Of a stretch of 61,147 nucleotides of DNA, positions 27,847 through 39,638 are shown in pieces; positions within the stretch are counted from its first letter, which is position 1, and the number at the start of each line of letters is the position of its first letter. Source of the DNA: Alcaligenaceae bacterium (GTDB lineage Bacteria > Pseudomonadota > Gammaproteobacteria > Burkholderiales > Burkholderiaceae_B); contig DUNB01000045.1 of the NCBI GenBank assembly GCA_012839585.1, positions 1-61,147 on the forward strand, given 5' to 3'. Below the pieces are notes generated by a model. It was not told the DNA's origin and did not search any database. It worked only from the letters and a program-made list of their open reading frames with translations. The position numbers were made by a program, and so were the translations under genes.

Positions 27847-30327
27847 ATGATGAGCTTTAACGCTTTGTCGGTTCTATTTATGGGGATGCAACGGTCGCTA
27901 GCGATCAATCAACGTCTGGCCACCCTTCATATCCCCGCGCTCATTGCAGTGCTATCTTTGCTTGCCCTGCTTTGTCTGACGCCAAATCCAGCCTTACAGA
28001 TCCAGAGTTTTAACTTTTCTGTAGCTCAACTCCACAACTATCATCTCCTAGAAGGCGCGCTGCTTTTCTTCACCGCCTTTACGTTGTTACTTGCGCTGTA
28101 CAAAGACAATCGATTTTTTCTGATTCTGGCAGCATGGCTGTTGTGCAGTTTACGTCTGGGCGGACAAACGCTGGGGCTGGATGGGTTTTGGCTACAATTA
28201 GAACTGCCTCCAAGCTCTGTAGCCTACATCAATCAACTCACTGTTGGTATGTACGCTGTTCTTAGCCAACAGCTGCTGCAATTTAGCCTAAATCTTTCTG
28301 TTAACAACAAAAAAAACGCGCTTTTAGGGACGGTTGCACTACTCGTTTTTGTCATTTCCCTTATTCCCTTTGCGCCCCTATTTACGCTGTTTCTGACCGT
28401 CACAGCACCTATTGCTCTGCTTCTAGCCTTGGCGTTTAGTCTGCAACAACTACTACGCCAACAGCAGACTCTAGAAATATGGCAGGTGATTTTACTTAGC
28501 ATTTTACTCAGTGCCTTGGTCTCCTCATTATTGAATTTACTTGGCTTTAGTAATCAACTACTGTCGCACTTTAACGCTGTCATTTTTCTCATTCTAAGCA
28601 GCGCCATGGTGATGTTCGGCTTGGTGAGCCGCATCAAACAAATGCGATTGGGCCAGCTCGAGCTACGCACTACCTACCAAAGCAGTCCCTTTGCTATTCT
28701 AAAAATAGATTCCAATGGGACGATTTTGCGCTCTAATCGCTCTTTTAAACGCTTGTGTGCCAAGTTCGCCACACCTGCCCCTGCCACATGGAGCGATCTT
28801 TTTCCTAAGCAGAACTGGGCTCAGGTTGTCACGCGCACACAAGCAGGTGAACACACCGAAACGCAACTTAACGCAGCCCCCCCCCTCGGTGTTCAAAAGC
28901 CCCTGTTTGCCCTACATGCCAACACGTGCCCCGAGGGATATGTTATTACATTACAAGACATTACCCCTTACATGAACACGCTAAATCGCTTAAAAATGAT
29001 GGCGAATAATGATCCGGTGACTCAGGTGTTGAATCAACGCGGCTTAGAAAAAGCGTTACAAATAGCGATTAATGAGCTGGATCACCAGGAGCCTTGTTTT
29101 CTGGCCTACGTAGACGTGAACTACGTAAATCAAGTGAATCGCACGTACGGCCATGCAGCAGGTGATGCCTTACTACAAGAGGTCAGTCACCGCATTAACG
29201 AGGTGCTGCAGCAACGTCACTCCTTTGGTCGCATCGGTAGTGGCGATTTTGTGTTTCTTTTAAGCAAAACCACGGCCACTGAAGCGAAAAAAATCGCCTC
29301 TGACATCATCGCCAAACTCAATAAAACCGTTATTACCACCCCATTTAGAGACTATGAGCTCAAGGTCCATCTAGGTCTTATTGAGATAGGTGAAGGTATG
29401 GACGAGCAGGATGCCTTACGTACCGCTCAGAGCGCCTGTATGGACGCACTACGACACGATGCGGAGTTTGTGCTCTACGAACATAACTCCAAAGAAATGC
29501 AAGACCGCACCGAAGAGTTACAACTTTTCGAGCAATTAGAAAATGGCACTTCCCAAGGCTTGTTCTTAGAGATGCAGCCTTTGATGGACCTGCAAAACCC
29601 ATTATCCTCCCTAAACGTCGAGGTACTGTTACGTATCCGTCGCGCCAGTGGCGAGCTCATTCCCATTCATTCCTTTATTTCAGCTGCCGAGGAAAATGGC
29701 ACGATCAGCCTGATTGATAAATGGGTATTTAGTACCACGCTAGAATGGCTCCACATCAACCAAGAGCAACTCAAAAACACGCAATTCGTGAACCTAAACC
29801 TCAGCGGCTATTCTCTAAATAACGATAAGTTTATTAATGAGCTTTTCCAAATTCTGGATAGTTACCCTCATCTTTTAAATCGTATTTACGTAGAGATCAC
29901 CGAAGGGGTAGCACTACAAGATCTAGAGCGCACCCACGACTTTATGCTGCGCTTACAAGAAAAAGGGGTGCGTCTCGCTCTAGATGACTTTGGAGCGGGT
30001 TACACCTCCTTCTCTTATTTACGCGAACTACCAGCTAATGCCATCAAAATTGACGGTGCGCTGATTAAAAACATGCTTAGCAAAGAAAGCAATATTGCCA
30101 TTGTGCGCACTATTGTTGAGTTAACACGTAACCTAGAGATGCAGTGCATAGCAGAATGGGTAGAAGACATAGACACGCTAATCGCCCTTAAAAAGATGGG
30201 CGTGCATTATGTACAAGGCTTTGTTATTTGCCGCCCCTGCAAACCCGAGGATATTCTTCGAGCAACAGACATTCGGTCTTTGATTAAAGACCCTGCTGTA
30301 ATTCAGCTGCTTCAACAACAAGGTTAA
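27847..30327 (+). CDS. Membrane GGDEF-EAL protein, probable c-di-GMP phosphodiesterase
   Basis: This 826-residue protein has a hydrophobic N-terminal half with about eight membrane helices (residues 30-265), a PAS-like segment (about 275-375), a GGDEF domain (about 385-545) and an EAL domain (about 560-820). The GGDEF loop reads GSGDF, so cyclase activity is unlikely. The EAL domain keeps EVLLR, the Asn in NLNLSG, EITEG, DDFGAGY, KIDG and the Gln of YVQGF, so c-di-GMP hydrolysis to pGpG is plausible. AEGVE is changed to AEWVED. No operon partner; a 300-base spacer precedes it. Confidence 0.87.
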   Translation: MMSFNALSVLFMGMQRSLAINQRLATLHIPALIAVLSLLALLCLTPNPALQIQSFNFSVAQLHNYHLLEGALLFFTAFTLLLALYKDNRFFLILAAWLLCSLRLGGQTLGLDGFWLQLELPPSSVAYINQLTVGMYAVLSQQLLQFSLNLSVNNKKNALLGTVALLVFVISLIPFAPLFTLFLTVTAPIALLLALAFSLQQLLRQQQTLEIWQVILLSILLSALVSSLLNLLGFSNQLLSHFNAVIFLILSSAMVMFGLVSRIKQMRLGQLELRTTYQSSPFAILKIDSNGTILRSNRSFKRLCAKFATPAPATWSDLFPKQNWAQVVTRTQAGEHTETQLNAAPPLGVQKPLFALHANTCPEGYVITLQDITPYMNTLNRLKMMANNDPVTQVLNQRGLEKALQIAINELDHQEPCFLAYVDVNYVNQVNRTYGHAAGDALLQEVSHRINEVLQQRHSFGRIGSGDFVFLLSKTTATEAKKIASDIIAKLNKTVITTPFRDYELKVHLGLIEIGEGMDEQDALRTAQSACMDALRHDAEFVLYEHNSKEMQDRTEELQLFEQLENGTSQGLFLEMQPLMDLQNPLSSLNVEVLLRIRRASGELIPIHSFISAAEENGTISLIDKWVFSTTLEWLHINQEQLKNTQFVNLNLSGYSLNNDKFINELFQILDSYPHLLNRIYVEITEGVALQDLERTHDFMLRLQEKGVRLALDDFGAGYTSFSYLRELPANAIKIDGALIKNMLSKESNIAIVRTIVELTRNLEMQCIAEWVEDIDTLIALKKMGVHYVQGFVICRPCKPEDILRATDIRSLIKDPAVIQLLQQQG

Positions 30328-30404
30328 GCAGCTACACGATAGGCAGCCCTGTGGCTCGAACGATACCAAGATCACTTGTCTTTTTCTGTCGTATTATGAC
30401 CATA

Positions 30405-30460
30405 AAAAAGCGGTAGTGGTTCCCCCCAGGAACAGGGATAAACCACTACCGCTTTGTTGT
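30405..30460. terminator. Bidirectional intrinsic terminator
   Basis: A 15-base stem, AAAGCGGTAGTGGTT (30407-30421) with AACCACTACCGCTTT (30441-30455), lies between the converging GGDEF-EAL and resC genes. It has A runs on one side and T-rich sequence on the other. Confidence 0.85.
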
Positions 30461-30486
30461 TCTAGCGAATTAAGTTTTAGTACTGC

Positions 30487-31848
30487 TTAGAGTTCACCAT
30501 AAGAGTGCAAACCGGACAAGAACATGTTCACGCCCAAGAACGCAAAGCTGGTGATGATCAGACCAACCAAAGCCCAGTAAGCACTGAAAGTGCCGCGTAA
30601 GCCTTTCATGAATCGCATATGTAGCCAGGCCGCGTAGTTTAACCATACGATCAAAGCCCAGGTCTCTTTGGGATCCCATTGCCAGTAAGTACCCCACGCG
30701 TCTGCCGCCCATAAGGCGCCCAAGATGGTCGCAATCGTAAAGAAGGCAAAACCTACCGCAATAGCGCGGTACATGATGTCATCCAGAATCTCTAAGGAAG
30801 GTAGCCGTTTAGAAATAGGGCCGCGGAAAGCTAAAATCAGACCAATAATAATGGCGCTAATACCAAAGTACAGCATCCAAGTCGCAGAAAAACGACCTGA
30901 ACTAAAAATTAATGGCTCGGCACAAAGCAACACACCCAGAATAAAGATGGGGGACAGCTTAGCCCAAGATTTAGTTTCGCCATTTTCTTTGACCAAATAC
31001 GCCAAACCCACCATGGCCGACAGAGCAAAAGTGCCGTAGCCAATAAAGTTAGCGGGCACATGGATTTTCATCCACCAGCTTTTGAGCGCAGGAACCAGAG
31101 GCTGAATTTGATGGGCATCGCGGGTAAATGAATACCACAGCAAAAACACCACTACGGAAGTCACCACCAGCAACACAAAACCACCTAGAGCTCTCGTAGC
31201 ATAACGACGTTCGTAATATAAATAGAACATCGAGATCATCAGAGCAAAGAGCACGAACACCTCGTAGAGGTTACTCACGGGGATATGACCGATGTCTGGA
31301 CCTAAAAGGTGACCTTCGCGCCAGCGTACCAATAAACCAATAGCACCTGCATACACCGCCGCCCACGTTAAACCAGAGCCAATCCAGGCTGCGGTGGAGC
31401 TCACCATTCCAATCCAATACATGACTGTGGCGATCACAAACAAGGCACACATCCACAAAATGGCGGACTGAGACGAAATCAAATATTTAAGGAAAAAGAC
31501 GGTTTCTGAGCGGTTAATATCACCATTCGCCAGATTTCCATCTGGGCTATACAACCAAATCGCAAAGAGCGCTACCGCCCCCACCACCACCGTCATGGTG
31601 CGTAATGGACGCCAAAGCCATCCTAGCCAAACTAAAAGTGGTACTGTCGCCATCAAAATGATGCGCTCGTAGTAATCCATGCTATCTGGATAGGTTTTTA
31701 AACAGTACACCACCGCCAGAGACAGCACGACAAAATAGATAGCATCACTGATCGTGGGGCGACCACGGACTCCGCGGGAATCTCCGCTAGGAGCGCGTAA
31801 GTCCTCGCTCCACATTGAAGGTGCAGATGAAGCGACAGAATTAGACAT
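30487..31848 (-). CDS. resC: System II cytochrome c biogenesis protein ResC/CcsA type (also named CcsB)
   Basis: This 453-residue polytopic membrane protein is of the System II cytochrome c synthase. The haem-handling tryptophan-rich motif is present as WGTYWQWDPKETWALIVWL, with conserved histidines on flanking helices. With ResB it exports haem and attaches it to CXXCH apocytochromes outside the membrane. Its start overlaps the resB stop by eight bases. The long N-terminal region (first 180 residues, several helices) is typical of beta-proteobacterial members. Confidence 0.9.
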   Translation of the reverse strand: MSNSVASSAPSMWSEDLRAPSGDSRGVRGRPTISDAIYFVVLSLAVVYCLKTYPDSMDYYERIILMATVPLLVWLGWLWRPLRTMTVVVGAVALFAIWLYSPDGNLANGDINRSETVFFLKYLISSQSAILWMCALFVIATVMYWIGMVSSTAAWIGSGLTWAAVYAGAIGLLVRWREGHLLGPDIGHIPVSNLYEVFVLFALMISMFYLYYERRYATRALGGFVLLVVTSVVVFLLWYSFTRDAHQIQPLVPALKSWWMKIHVPANFIGYGTFALSAMVGLAYLVKENGETKSWAKLSPIFILGVLLCAEPLIFSSGRFSATWMLYFGISAIIIGLILAFRGPISKRLPSLEILDDIMYRAIAVGFAFFTIATILGALWAADAWGTYWQWDPKETWALIVWLNYAAWLHMRFMKGLRGTFSAYWALVGLIITSFAFLGVNMFLSGLHSYGEL

Positions 31849-33907
31849 TTTTATTACCTCGGTTGGCTGACAAACGCTGGAAAGCGTTTTGGAAGCGCTG
31901 GAATTCCTGTTGGAAGTCTAAGTTACGACGTTGGGAGGTCATCGCAGCAGTTAACAGGCTGCCCTTATCGCCAGGACGTACCCATACCCAAATACGGCGG
32001 TCACGAATATAAATCATGACAAAAATACCAATGACCAAGAAGAGACTGCCGGTATACACAATATACATGCCAGGACTGCGTGCCACTTGAAATACACTAG
32101 CCTGAACCTGGTCAAAACCCTCTAAAGTCAATACAACGGGTGCGGGATAATCGGGCATATTTGCAAAGGCCAACAAGGCTAGCTGCACCCATTGGTCTTC
32201 TTTTTCCCCTTTTTCACCACTGTAATCAATGGGGTCCAGACCCTGCTCTTCTCGGACAATATTTCGGAGTTCCAACAAGGTCATCTGTAGCATAGGCACT
32301 GTTAGACTGAGAATACGCTCGCGTTCAGCCTCTGGAACGTTCTCTATAATGCCGTTGAAACCTCGTTTCATAAAAGTTTCTATGGTTTTAAATGAAGCCA
32401 CTTCCATCAGCGAGCCCGCATCGACCTGACCACTACGCATAGCAAATCGTTTGGCTGCCAGCTTTAAGCGATCTGTATCGGTGGCTGCGGCACGTAACTG
32501 CATGAACTCGGTCATGGTGTTTTTCGCATCAGCGGGAATACGGACGTAGCGGAAAAACTCACTCTGGTCACGACGCATCCCAAGTAAAAACACAGGGAAA
32601 CCATCTAGCGTCATAGGCACCATGTAGTTCACATAATCAAATGACTGCCCATCATCGGTCGTCAACCTGTAGTGCAAACTAGGACCCACGTTGGTTAGGT
32701 GATCATTGTTCGGCTTAATGCCTGAACCAGAGACCGAAGCCACGTGATCCATGAGCGCTTTAGGCTGTGGTGTGCCCTCGCTCAAATCCTCTACGTTAAA
32801 GACTCGTAATTCGGTAAAACTGGCTGTGACCTTATCACCGGTTTTTTGATTAAACACGATAGGCACCTGACTATCGCCTACTGTCGCTTGAACACGTGTG
32901 GGCTCGTATTCGCTGCCCACCAAAGGCAATACCCCAACTCGGAGCGTACTACCACCATCATCAAAGCCAGACTGATAAACCGTGACCCCACGGTAGCGCA
33001 ATGGCTCATTCACCTCGATTACCTGAGAAAAGCGTTCACCGCGCTCTTCGTCAATGACCTCTACCTCGCTCTTGAAGCTGCTCGGCATGCCTGTGGAGTA
33101 ATAGTCAATAATGAACCGTTTAAGCTCTACAGTGAATGGAATCGGTTGGATTAACACCCCCTCGCCAAAATTCACAATGGCGTGTGAGGTTTTAGCGCCC
33201 TCTGGTAACAACATATTGGCGCTATAGCTTGGGTTAGACAAACTTAAGCGCCCTGACTCCGGAACCTGAGACACAAACATATTTTCTGTGATGGGGGATT
33301 TGTCCCCTAACCAGACTTGGATTCGGATGGGTAGTTCGCTGTCTAACATGCCCCCCACACAAATCACCACAATAGCAACGTGCCCAAAGATATAGCCCAG
33401 ACGGTTAGCGCCGCCCTTTTTGGCCGCCACCATATAACTACCGTCCTCGTCGTTACGCACTTTATAGGCATAGCCGTGGGACTTTAACCAGCTTTGTACT
33501 GGCTCTAGGTTGGCTTGAGGTTCGTGATCGGAAGATATTTCAACGCGGTGCGGAAAGGCTCGCAAGCTGGAACCGCGCACATATTCTCTAAAGGCAGTGG
33601 CGTCCTTTAGCATTTTGGGCGTGTTTCGAATCACACATAAGGTGGTCGAAACCACCAAAAAACCCATAATGACCAAAAACCACCAGCTGTTATACACATT
33701 CCAAACGGTGAACTTATCAAAAAGTGCCACCCAGAATGGGCCAAACTGATCTATATAGGTGTTCATGGTTTGATTTTGGGCAACTACCGTCCCAATAATG
33801 CTGGCCACACATATAAAGACCAAAAGACTAATCGCAAAGCGCATTGAGCCCAATAGCTCAATGACGTCTTCGGAACTAGCGCGACGTTGAGTGGTGGATA
33901 CAGTCAC
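31841..33907 (-). CDS. resB: System II cytochrome c biogenesis protein ResB
   Basis: This 688-residue partner of ResC has three N-terminal membrane helices (about 25-45, 75-95 and 170-190), a large periplasmic domain and a last helix near 620-640. ResB-family traits are RFAISLLVFICVASIIGTVV near the start and RYRGVTVYQSGFDDGGS in the periplasmic part. The start is GTG. It lies downstream of a cytochrome c4 gene, a likely client of the system, on the same strand. Confidence 0.9.
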   Translation of the reverse strand: MTVSTTQRRASSEDVIELLGSMRFAISLLVFICVASIIGTVVAQNQTMNTYIDQFGPFWVALFDKFTVWNVYNSWWFLVIMGFLVVSTTLCVIRNTPKMLKDATAFREYVRGSSLRAFPHRVEISSDHEPQANLEPVQSWLKSHGYAYKVRNDEDGSYMVAAKKGGANRLGYIFGHVAIVVICVGGMLDSELPIRIQVWLGDKSPITENMFVSQVPESGRLSLSNPSYSANMLLPEGAKTSHAIVNFGEGVLIQPIPFTVELKRFIIDYYSTGMPSSFKSEVEVIDEERGERFSQVIEVNEPLRYRGVTVYQSGFDDGGSTLRVGVLPLVGSEYEPTRVQATVGDSQVPIVFNQKTGDKVTASFTELRVFNVEDLSEGTPQPKALMDHVASVSGSGIKPNNDHLTNVGPSLHYRLTTDDGQSFDYVNYMVPMTLDGFPVFLLGMRRDQSEFFRYVRIPADAKNTMTEFMQLRAAATDTDRLKLAAKRFAMRSGQVDAGSLMEVASFKTIETFMKRGFNGIIENVPEAERERILSLTVPMLQMTLLELRNIVREEQGLDPIDYSGEKGEKEDQWVQLALLAFANMPDYPAPVVLTLEGFDQVQASVFQVARSPGMYIVYTGSLFLVIGIFVMIYIRDRRIWVWVRPGDKGSLLTAAMTSQRRNLDFQQEFQRFQNAFQRLSANRGNKNV

Positions 33908-34076
33908 AGGATTACTTTTATAAAATAGATAGACAAATGGCTGATACCATTAGAGTCGGGGCAAAATCAGAAGTTCCCCCGCTTGAAAAAGAAATTCACT
34001 GTAAATCAAACACAGCAAAGCCCACCTTGCGAGCTAGCCGAACAAGGTGAGCTTATTTTAATAGCAATAACAGCGT

Positions 34077-34772
34077 TTAACGCAACCCTGCAGCGTAATC
34101 AGCTACTGCCTCAATATCCGCATCATTCATACGATCTGAGATATCGTGCATCATGACCTGGTTATTGCGGTCACCACTGCGGAACAAGCGCAGTTGGTCA
34201 GCAATATAAGAAGGGAACTGACCGCTCAAGCGTGGGTATTGGCCAGGTAGACCTGCGCCATTTGGAGCATGACAAGCCGCACAGGCTGCAACACCACGCT
34301 CTGGCAAACCACCACGCCAGATTTTCTGGCCACGCTCTAGGGTGTCCATGTTGGTGGCTGTAGCTGCTTTAGCGGGGTCTAGCTTTTGCTGACTGAGGTA
34401 ATACGCAACATCACGCATTTCCTCTGTGGTCATATTTGCAACAATGCTGGCCATCACAGTAGGAGCACCACCGGCTGCTAAACGTTTAGCAGGCTCGCCT
34501 TCTTTATGAGGACGAAAATCGCCCAGCTGTTTAACGATATACTCAAAAGGTTGCTGTGCCAAATTAGGGTTGGCTTCAAGCGTGCTGTTTCCGGCCTCGC
34601 CGTGACAGGTCACACAGGCCAATACGCCTTTAGCCATATTGCCATTAATATAGAGCTGTTCACCTTTTTGTAAATCGGGTTTTGCTGCGTCCGCCGCATA
34701 AGCGATATTCAGCATGGAACAACCCGCGATTAGGCTGCTTGTGATAATAAATTTTGATAGCACGCGCTTCAT
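34077..34772 (-). CDS. Cytochrome c4 (dihaem)
   Basis: This 231-residue exported protein has a signal peptide ending near AYA (residue 26) and two haem c sites: CVTCH (53-57) and CAACH (164-168). The two homologous halves, each with a later axial Met region (TVMASI and QVMMHDI), are typical of cytochrome c4. It passes electrons to terminal oxidases in the periplasm. It lies upstream of resB-resC and is divergent from engB. Confidence 0.9.
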   Translation of the reverse strand: MKRVLSKFIITSSLIAGCSMLNIAYAADAAKPDLQKGEQLYINGNMAKGVLACVTCHGEAGNSTLEANPNLAQQPFEYIVKQLGDFRPHKEGEPAKRLAAGGAPTVMASIVANMTTEEMRDVAYYLSQQKLDPAKAATATNMDTLERGQKIWRGGLPERGVAACAACHAPNGAGLPGQYPRLSGQFPSYIADQLRLFRSGDRNNQVMMHDISDRMNDADIEAVADYAAGLR

Positions 34773-34935
34773 GTAGTCCTCGACAATCGCGATTCAACTG
34801 GAATAAGCAAAGGGGCCTATGCCGCCAAACCCGCCGCATTCTGATCAAGAATCTTTGCCAAGAACACGACGATACTGTATTAAACTCAGTGATTATACAA
34901 TAGAGCCATAAAATTAAACGGAAATTGCTGCAATC

Positions 34936-36572
<1,637 letters not shown>

Positions 36573-36631
36573 GTCTGAAGACTGATGAGTTAACTCCCCT
36601 CGATCTGAATGCGGGGGGATTGTTAATTGAT

Positions 36632-36664
36632 AAAAAGGTCACGAAATATCGTGACCTTTTTTTT
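36632..36664. terminator. Bidirectional terminator between hemB and dsbD
   Basis: AAAAAGGTCACGA (36632-36644) pairs with TCGTGACCTTTTT, followed by more T residues. It converges on hemB and dsbD, and its T run reaches the dsbD stop codon. Confidence 0.88.
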
Positions 36665-38564
36665 AGCGTACTACCTTTTGCAGCTCGGTATTAAATCGTT
36701 CCGCCGGCATAAAGCCGATGACCCGTGGGTCGGGGAGCTCTTTGCCATTGGCATCAAAGAAAATAATGCCAGGTGGCCCAAAGAGGCGGAAACGCTTTAA
36801 GAGCTCTCTGTGTTGGGGCGTGTTTTTGGTCACATCCGCTTGGAGCAAAATCATATTCCCCATGTTCTGTGCTACCTCGGGGTTGGTGAAAGTGAAGCGC
36901 TCCATTTCTATACAAGACACACACCAGTCCGCATAAAAATCCAACATGACCGGACGGTCTGCAGCAGCCAGCAAGCTGTCTAGCTCTGCTACCGAGTTAA
37001 CGGGCTGAAAAGGCGGAGCTGTTACGCTCCCCACCGAGTTAGACGTAGAGCCCAGTCCAAGCTCTGCTAAGGGTTGGGTGACGCTGCGACTGCCTGAGGC
37101 CACACCAACGGTTAAAGCCACAGCCCATACCGCTATTAACAACCCTATGCCTTTTAAGAGGGGCTGAAGTGCGCCGGTCATCGCATCTAAACGACGGAAG
37201 GCGCCTAACAAAACAGCCGACCACATGGCCAACACCGCCCAACCTAACATCAATACCCAAGTAGGCAGGACCGAATTCACCATCCACCACGCCGTCGCCA
37301 ACAGCAAAATACCAAATCCGTATTTGACGCCATTCATCCACTCGCCGGCTTTGGGCAGTAACGCTCCGGAAGACGCGCCCACCACCAAGAGCAACGCCCC
37401 CGATCCCCAAGCAAGGGCAAAGAGCGTCGCCCCGCCCAGAACCACATCACCCGTTTGAGAGATAAAAAGCAAAACGCCGGCTAAAGGCGCTGCCACACAA
37501 GGGCCAACGATCAGAGCCGACAACATCCCCATCAAAAAGACGCCGCTATACCGACCACCTGGTATGTTGGAGAGTCGTCCCTGTAAAGAGGACTGCATTC
37601 CAGTTGGCACCTGGAGGTTGTACACACCAAACATCGACAACGCCAACAAAGCCAATATCACGGCAAATAAACTCAACACCCAAGGGGTCTGTAGCCAAGC
37701 CGCTAAACTAGCCCCGGCTAATCCAGCCACCACTCCTAGTGCGGTATAGACCAGAGACATCCCCAACACGTACACCGCGGCCAAAGAAAGACCACGCCAA
37801 CGAGAGTCCGTTGCTTTGCCCTCCTGACCAGCAATAATGCTCAACAAAATAGGAACCATGGGCAATACGCAGGGGGTAAAGGATAAAAGCAGCCCTAGTA
37901 TAAAGGCCAACGCCATCATTTCCACCCAGGTCGCCTGGGACAAGAACCCAGCTAGGCCGGTATCACTTAGACTAAAGGCATCGCTAAAGCCCACAGACTC
38001 CGTTACAGCGGGCGCCACGACGTGATCCAAAGGCTCTGGCACCTTATCCACCACCCAACGCCCCTGAGCCTGGTAGCCGTCCTTTACTGCCTTTAACTGC
38101 ACGGTTTCGGTCATTGGGGAATAACACAGCCCCGCATCCGCGCAGCCTTGGTAACTTACCGATAATTTAATGGGCAACCCAGGCAGGCCTTGATCCGGTT
38201 GCAATGGAACACGCACGGTCACCTGTTCACGGTACACCGCCATGTCTTTGTCAAAAGTAGGGTCGTAAATGATTTGCGCTGGGGGGTAGAGGGGATCGCC
38301 TACGGCGTCTTCGCTCTCGTTAAGAGCAAAAGCAAACCGCGATTGATACATGTAGTATTCAGGCGCAATCGTAAAATGCACATCGATTTCTGTTGGGCTG
38401 TGCATCGCCACAGCCAACTGAAAGGCTTGTTCTGGGTCCAGAAAGTCATCTGCGGCTTGAGCTGGCCCCCACCAGATGCCAAGCGTTAGCAACAAGCTAA
38501 AAATGAGTACGAGGCGCGACCACAGCCAACGCCCCTTTTGTACAGCGGGAATAGAACCCAACAT
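36663..38564 (-). CDS. dsbD: Thiol:disulfide interchange protein DsbD
   Basis: This 633-residue inner-membrane electron conduit passes reducing power from cytoplasmic thioredoxin to the periplasm. It has a signal peptide (ending near AQA), an N-terminal alpha domain with Cys pair in GCADAGLCYS, and a central domain of about eight helices with FTPCVLP and GPCVAAP. The C-terminal thioredoxin-like gamma domain carries DWCVSC (C548, C551). It supports cytochrome c maturation, in line with resBC nearby. It follows cutA with a short gap on the same strand. Confidence 0.94.
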   Translation of the reverse strand: MLGSIPAVQKGRWLWSRLVLIFSLLLTLGIWWGPAQAADDFLDPEQAFQLAVAMHSPTEIDVHFTIAPEYYMYQSRFAFALNESEDAVGDPLYPPAQIIYDPTFDKDMAVYREQVTVRVPLQPDQGLPGLPIKLSVSYQGCADAGLCYSPMTETVQLKAVKDGYQAQGRWVVDKVPEPLDHVVAPAVTESVGFSDAFSLSDTGLAGFLSQATWVEMMALAFILGLLLSFTPCVLPMVPILLSIIAGQEGKATDSRWRGLSLAAVYVLGMSLVYTALGVVAGLAGASLAAWLQTPWVLSLFAVILALLALSMFGVYNLQVPTGMQSSLQGRLSNIPGGRYSGVFLMGMLSALIVGPCVAAPLAGVLLFISQTGDVVLGGATLFALAWGSGALLLVVGASSGALLPKAGEWMNGVKYGFGILLLATAWWMVNSVLPTWVLMLGWAVLAMWSAVLLGAFRRLDAMTGALQPLLKGIGLLIAVWAVALTVGVASGSRSVTQPLAELGLGSTSNSVGSVTAPPFQPVNSVAELDSLLAAADRPVMLDFYADWCVSCIEMERFTFTNPEVAQNMGNMILLQADVTKNTPQHRELLKRFRLFGPPGIIFFDANGKELPDPRVIGFMPAERFNTELQKVVR

Positions 38565-38606
38565 ATAAAACCCTTTGGTTAGTTATTATTTACTTTAACA
38601 CCAAGG

Positions 38607-38948
38607 CTACGTTGAGGTTTGTTCCTTTACCCAATTCACATACGAGTCCAGACCGGCGATGACTGGCAAAACCAGTATTTCTGGGACCTCGTAGGGGTGC
38701 AATGATTTGATGCGCTCCATGAGCGGCAACACCTTTGCCCCGGTTGTTTTAAAGGTCAGTGGGATTTCTTCGGCGCCCTCAAGCGTGCCTTGCCACATAT
38801 ACATAGACAAGGCAGGACGCCCAAGGTTCACACAAGCAGCTAAACCTTCTTCGACCGTGATATGTGCAATGCGTTTTGCCAAGGAGTCATCCGGCGCATT
38901 AGATAGCACCAAAACCACTTGATCTGGCGAGTCTGTGCGTAATTCCAT
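38607..38948 (-). CDS. cutA: Divalent-cation tolerance protein CutA
   Basis: This 113-residue small trimeric protein is of the CutA1 family. It shows the conserved CVNLGRPALSMYMWQGTLE segment, then FKTTGAKVLPLMERIKSLHPYEVPEILVLP. The family is linked with copper tolerance, but its biochemical role is unsettled. Its start codon shares a base with the maiA stop, so it is translationally linked to the catabolic cluster upstream. dsbD follows after about 42 bases, as often seen (cutA-dsbD). Confidence 0.93.
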   Translation of the reverse strand: MELRTDSPDQVVLVLSNAPDDSLAKRIAHITVEEGLAACVNLGRPALSMYMWQGTLEGAEEIPLTFKTTGAKVLPLMERIKSLHPYEVPEILVLPVIAGLDSYVNWVKEQTST

Positions 38949-39592
38949 TATTCGGCATCCGCTTGATTAGCAGGTTCAGCTTGAATGAAAGCAGGAAGCT
39001 GCGAGCACGCCTGTACCGCTTTGGCGATACGAGGTAGATGGTCTACGCTATAACCAAAACGGTTGGCGTTATAGACCTGAGGGGCCAAACAAACATCGGC
39101 CAAGGTGGGTGTATTGCCATAACAAAAATCACCCGCCTTATTGTGAAATGCCAACTGTTTTTCAAAGGCCTCTAGGCCCACACCAATCCAATGCAGATAC
39201 CACGCCTTGCGTTGCTCTGCATCCAAGCCTAAACCATGTTCTAAATGTTTTAGTACACGTAGATTATTAATAGGGTGCAAGTCCGATGCAATGCTTTGAG
39301 CTAAGGCACGAATATGCGCGCGTGATACCGCGTCGCCGGGTAATAGCGATACCTCTGGGTGGGTTTCTTCGAGGTATTCAATAATGGCCAAAGACTGTGT
39401 TAGCACCGCGCCTTTGTCTTCTAAAGCGGGGACTAAACCAGCAGGGTTCACAGCCTTATAGGCCTCGCTGTGTTGCTGCCCCCCATCTTGGACCAAATGA
39501 ATAGGAACCGCCTCCCACTCTAAGCCCTTTAAGCCTAAAGCAATACGGACGCGATAGGCCGCGGAACTACGAAAGTAGGTATACAAACGCAT
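38948..39592 (-). CDS. maiA: Maleylacetoacetate isomerase (zeta-class GST)
   Basis: This 214-residue glutathione S-transferase zeta family member starts RLYTYFRSSAAYRVRIAL, with the SSAAYRVR active-site motif. ALTQSLAI-type (VLTQSLAIIEYLEE) and C-terminal DVCLAPQVYNA are typical. It isomerises maleylacetoacetate or maleylpyruvate with glutathione. A fumarylacetoacetase-like gene lies upstream in the same block, so it fits a homogentisate or gentisate-like ring-cleavage route. Confidence 0.88.
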   Translation of the reverse strand: MRLYTYFRSSAAYRVRIALGLKGLEWEAVPIHLVQDGGQQHSEAYKAVNPAGLVPALEDKGAVLTQSLAIIEYLEETHPEVSLLPGDAVSRAHIRALAQSIASDLHPINNLRVLKHLEHGLGLDAEQRKAWYLHWIGVGLEAFEKQLAFHNKAGDFCYGNTPTLADVCLAPQVYNANRFGYSVDHLPRIAKAVQACSQLPAFIQAEPANQADAE

Positions 39593-39638
39593 GTTGACTC
39601 CTTAGTTGGGCGCCCAAACAACACCCTCATTATTAATT

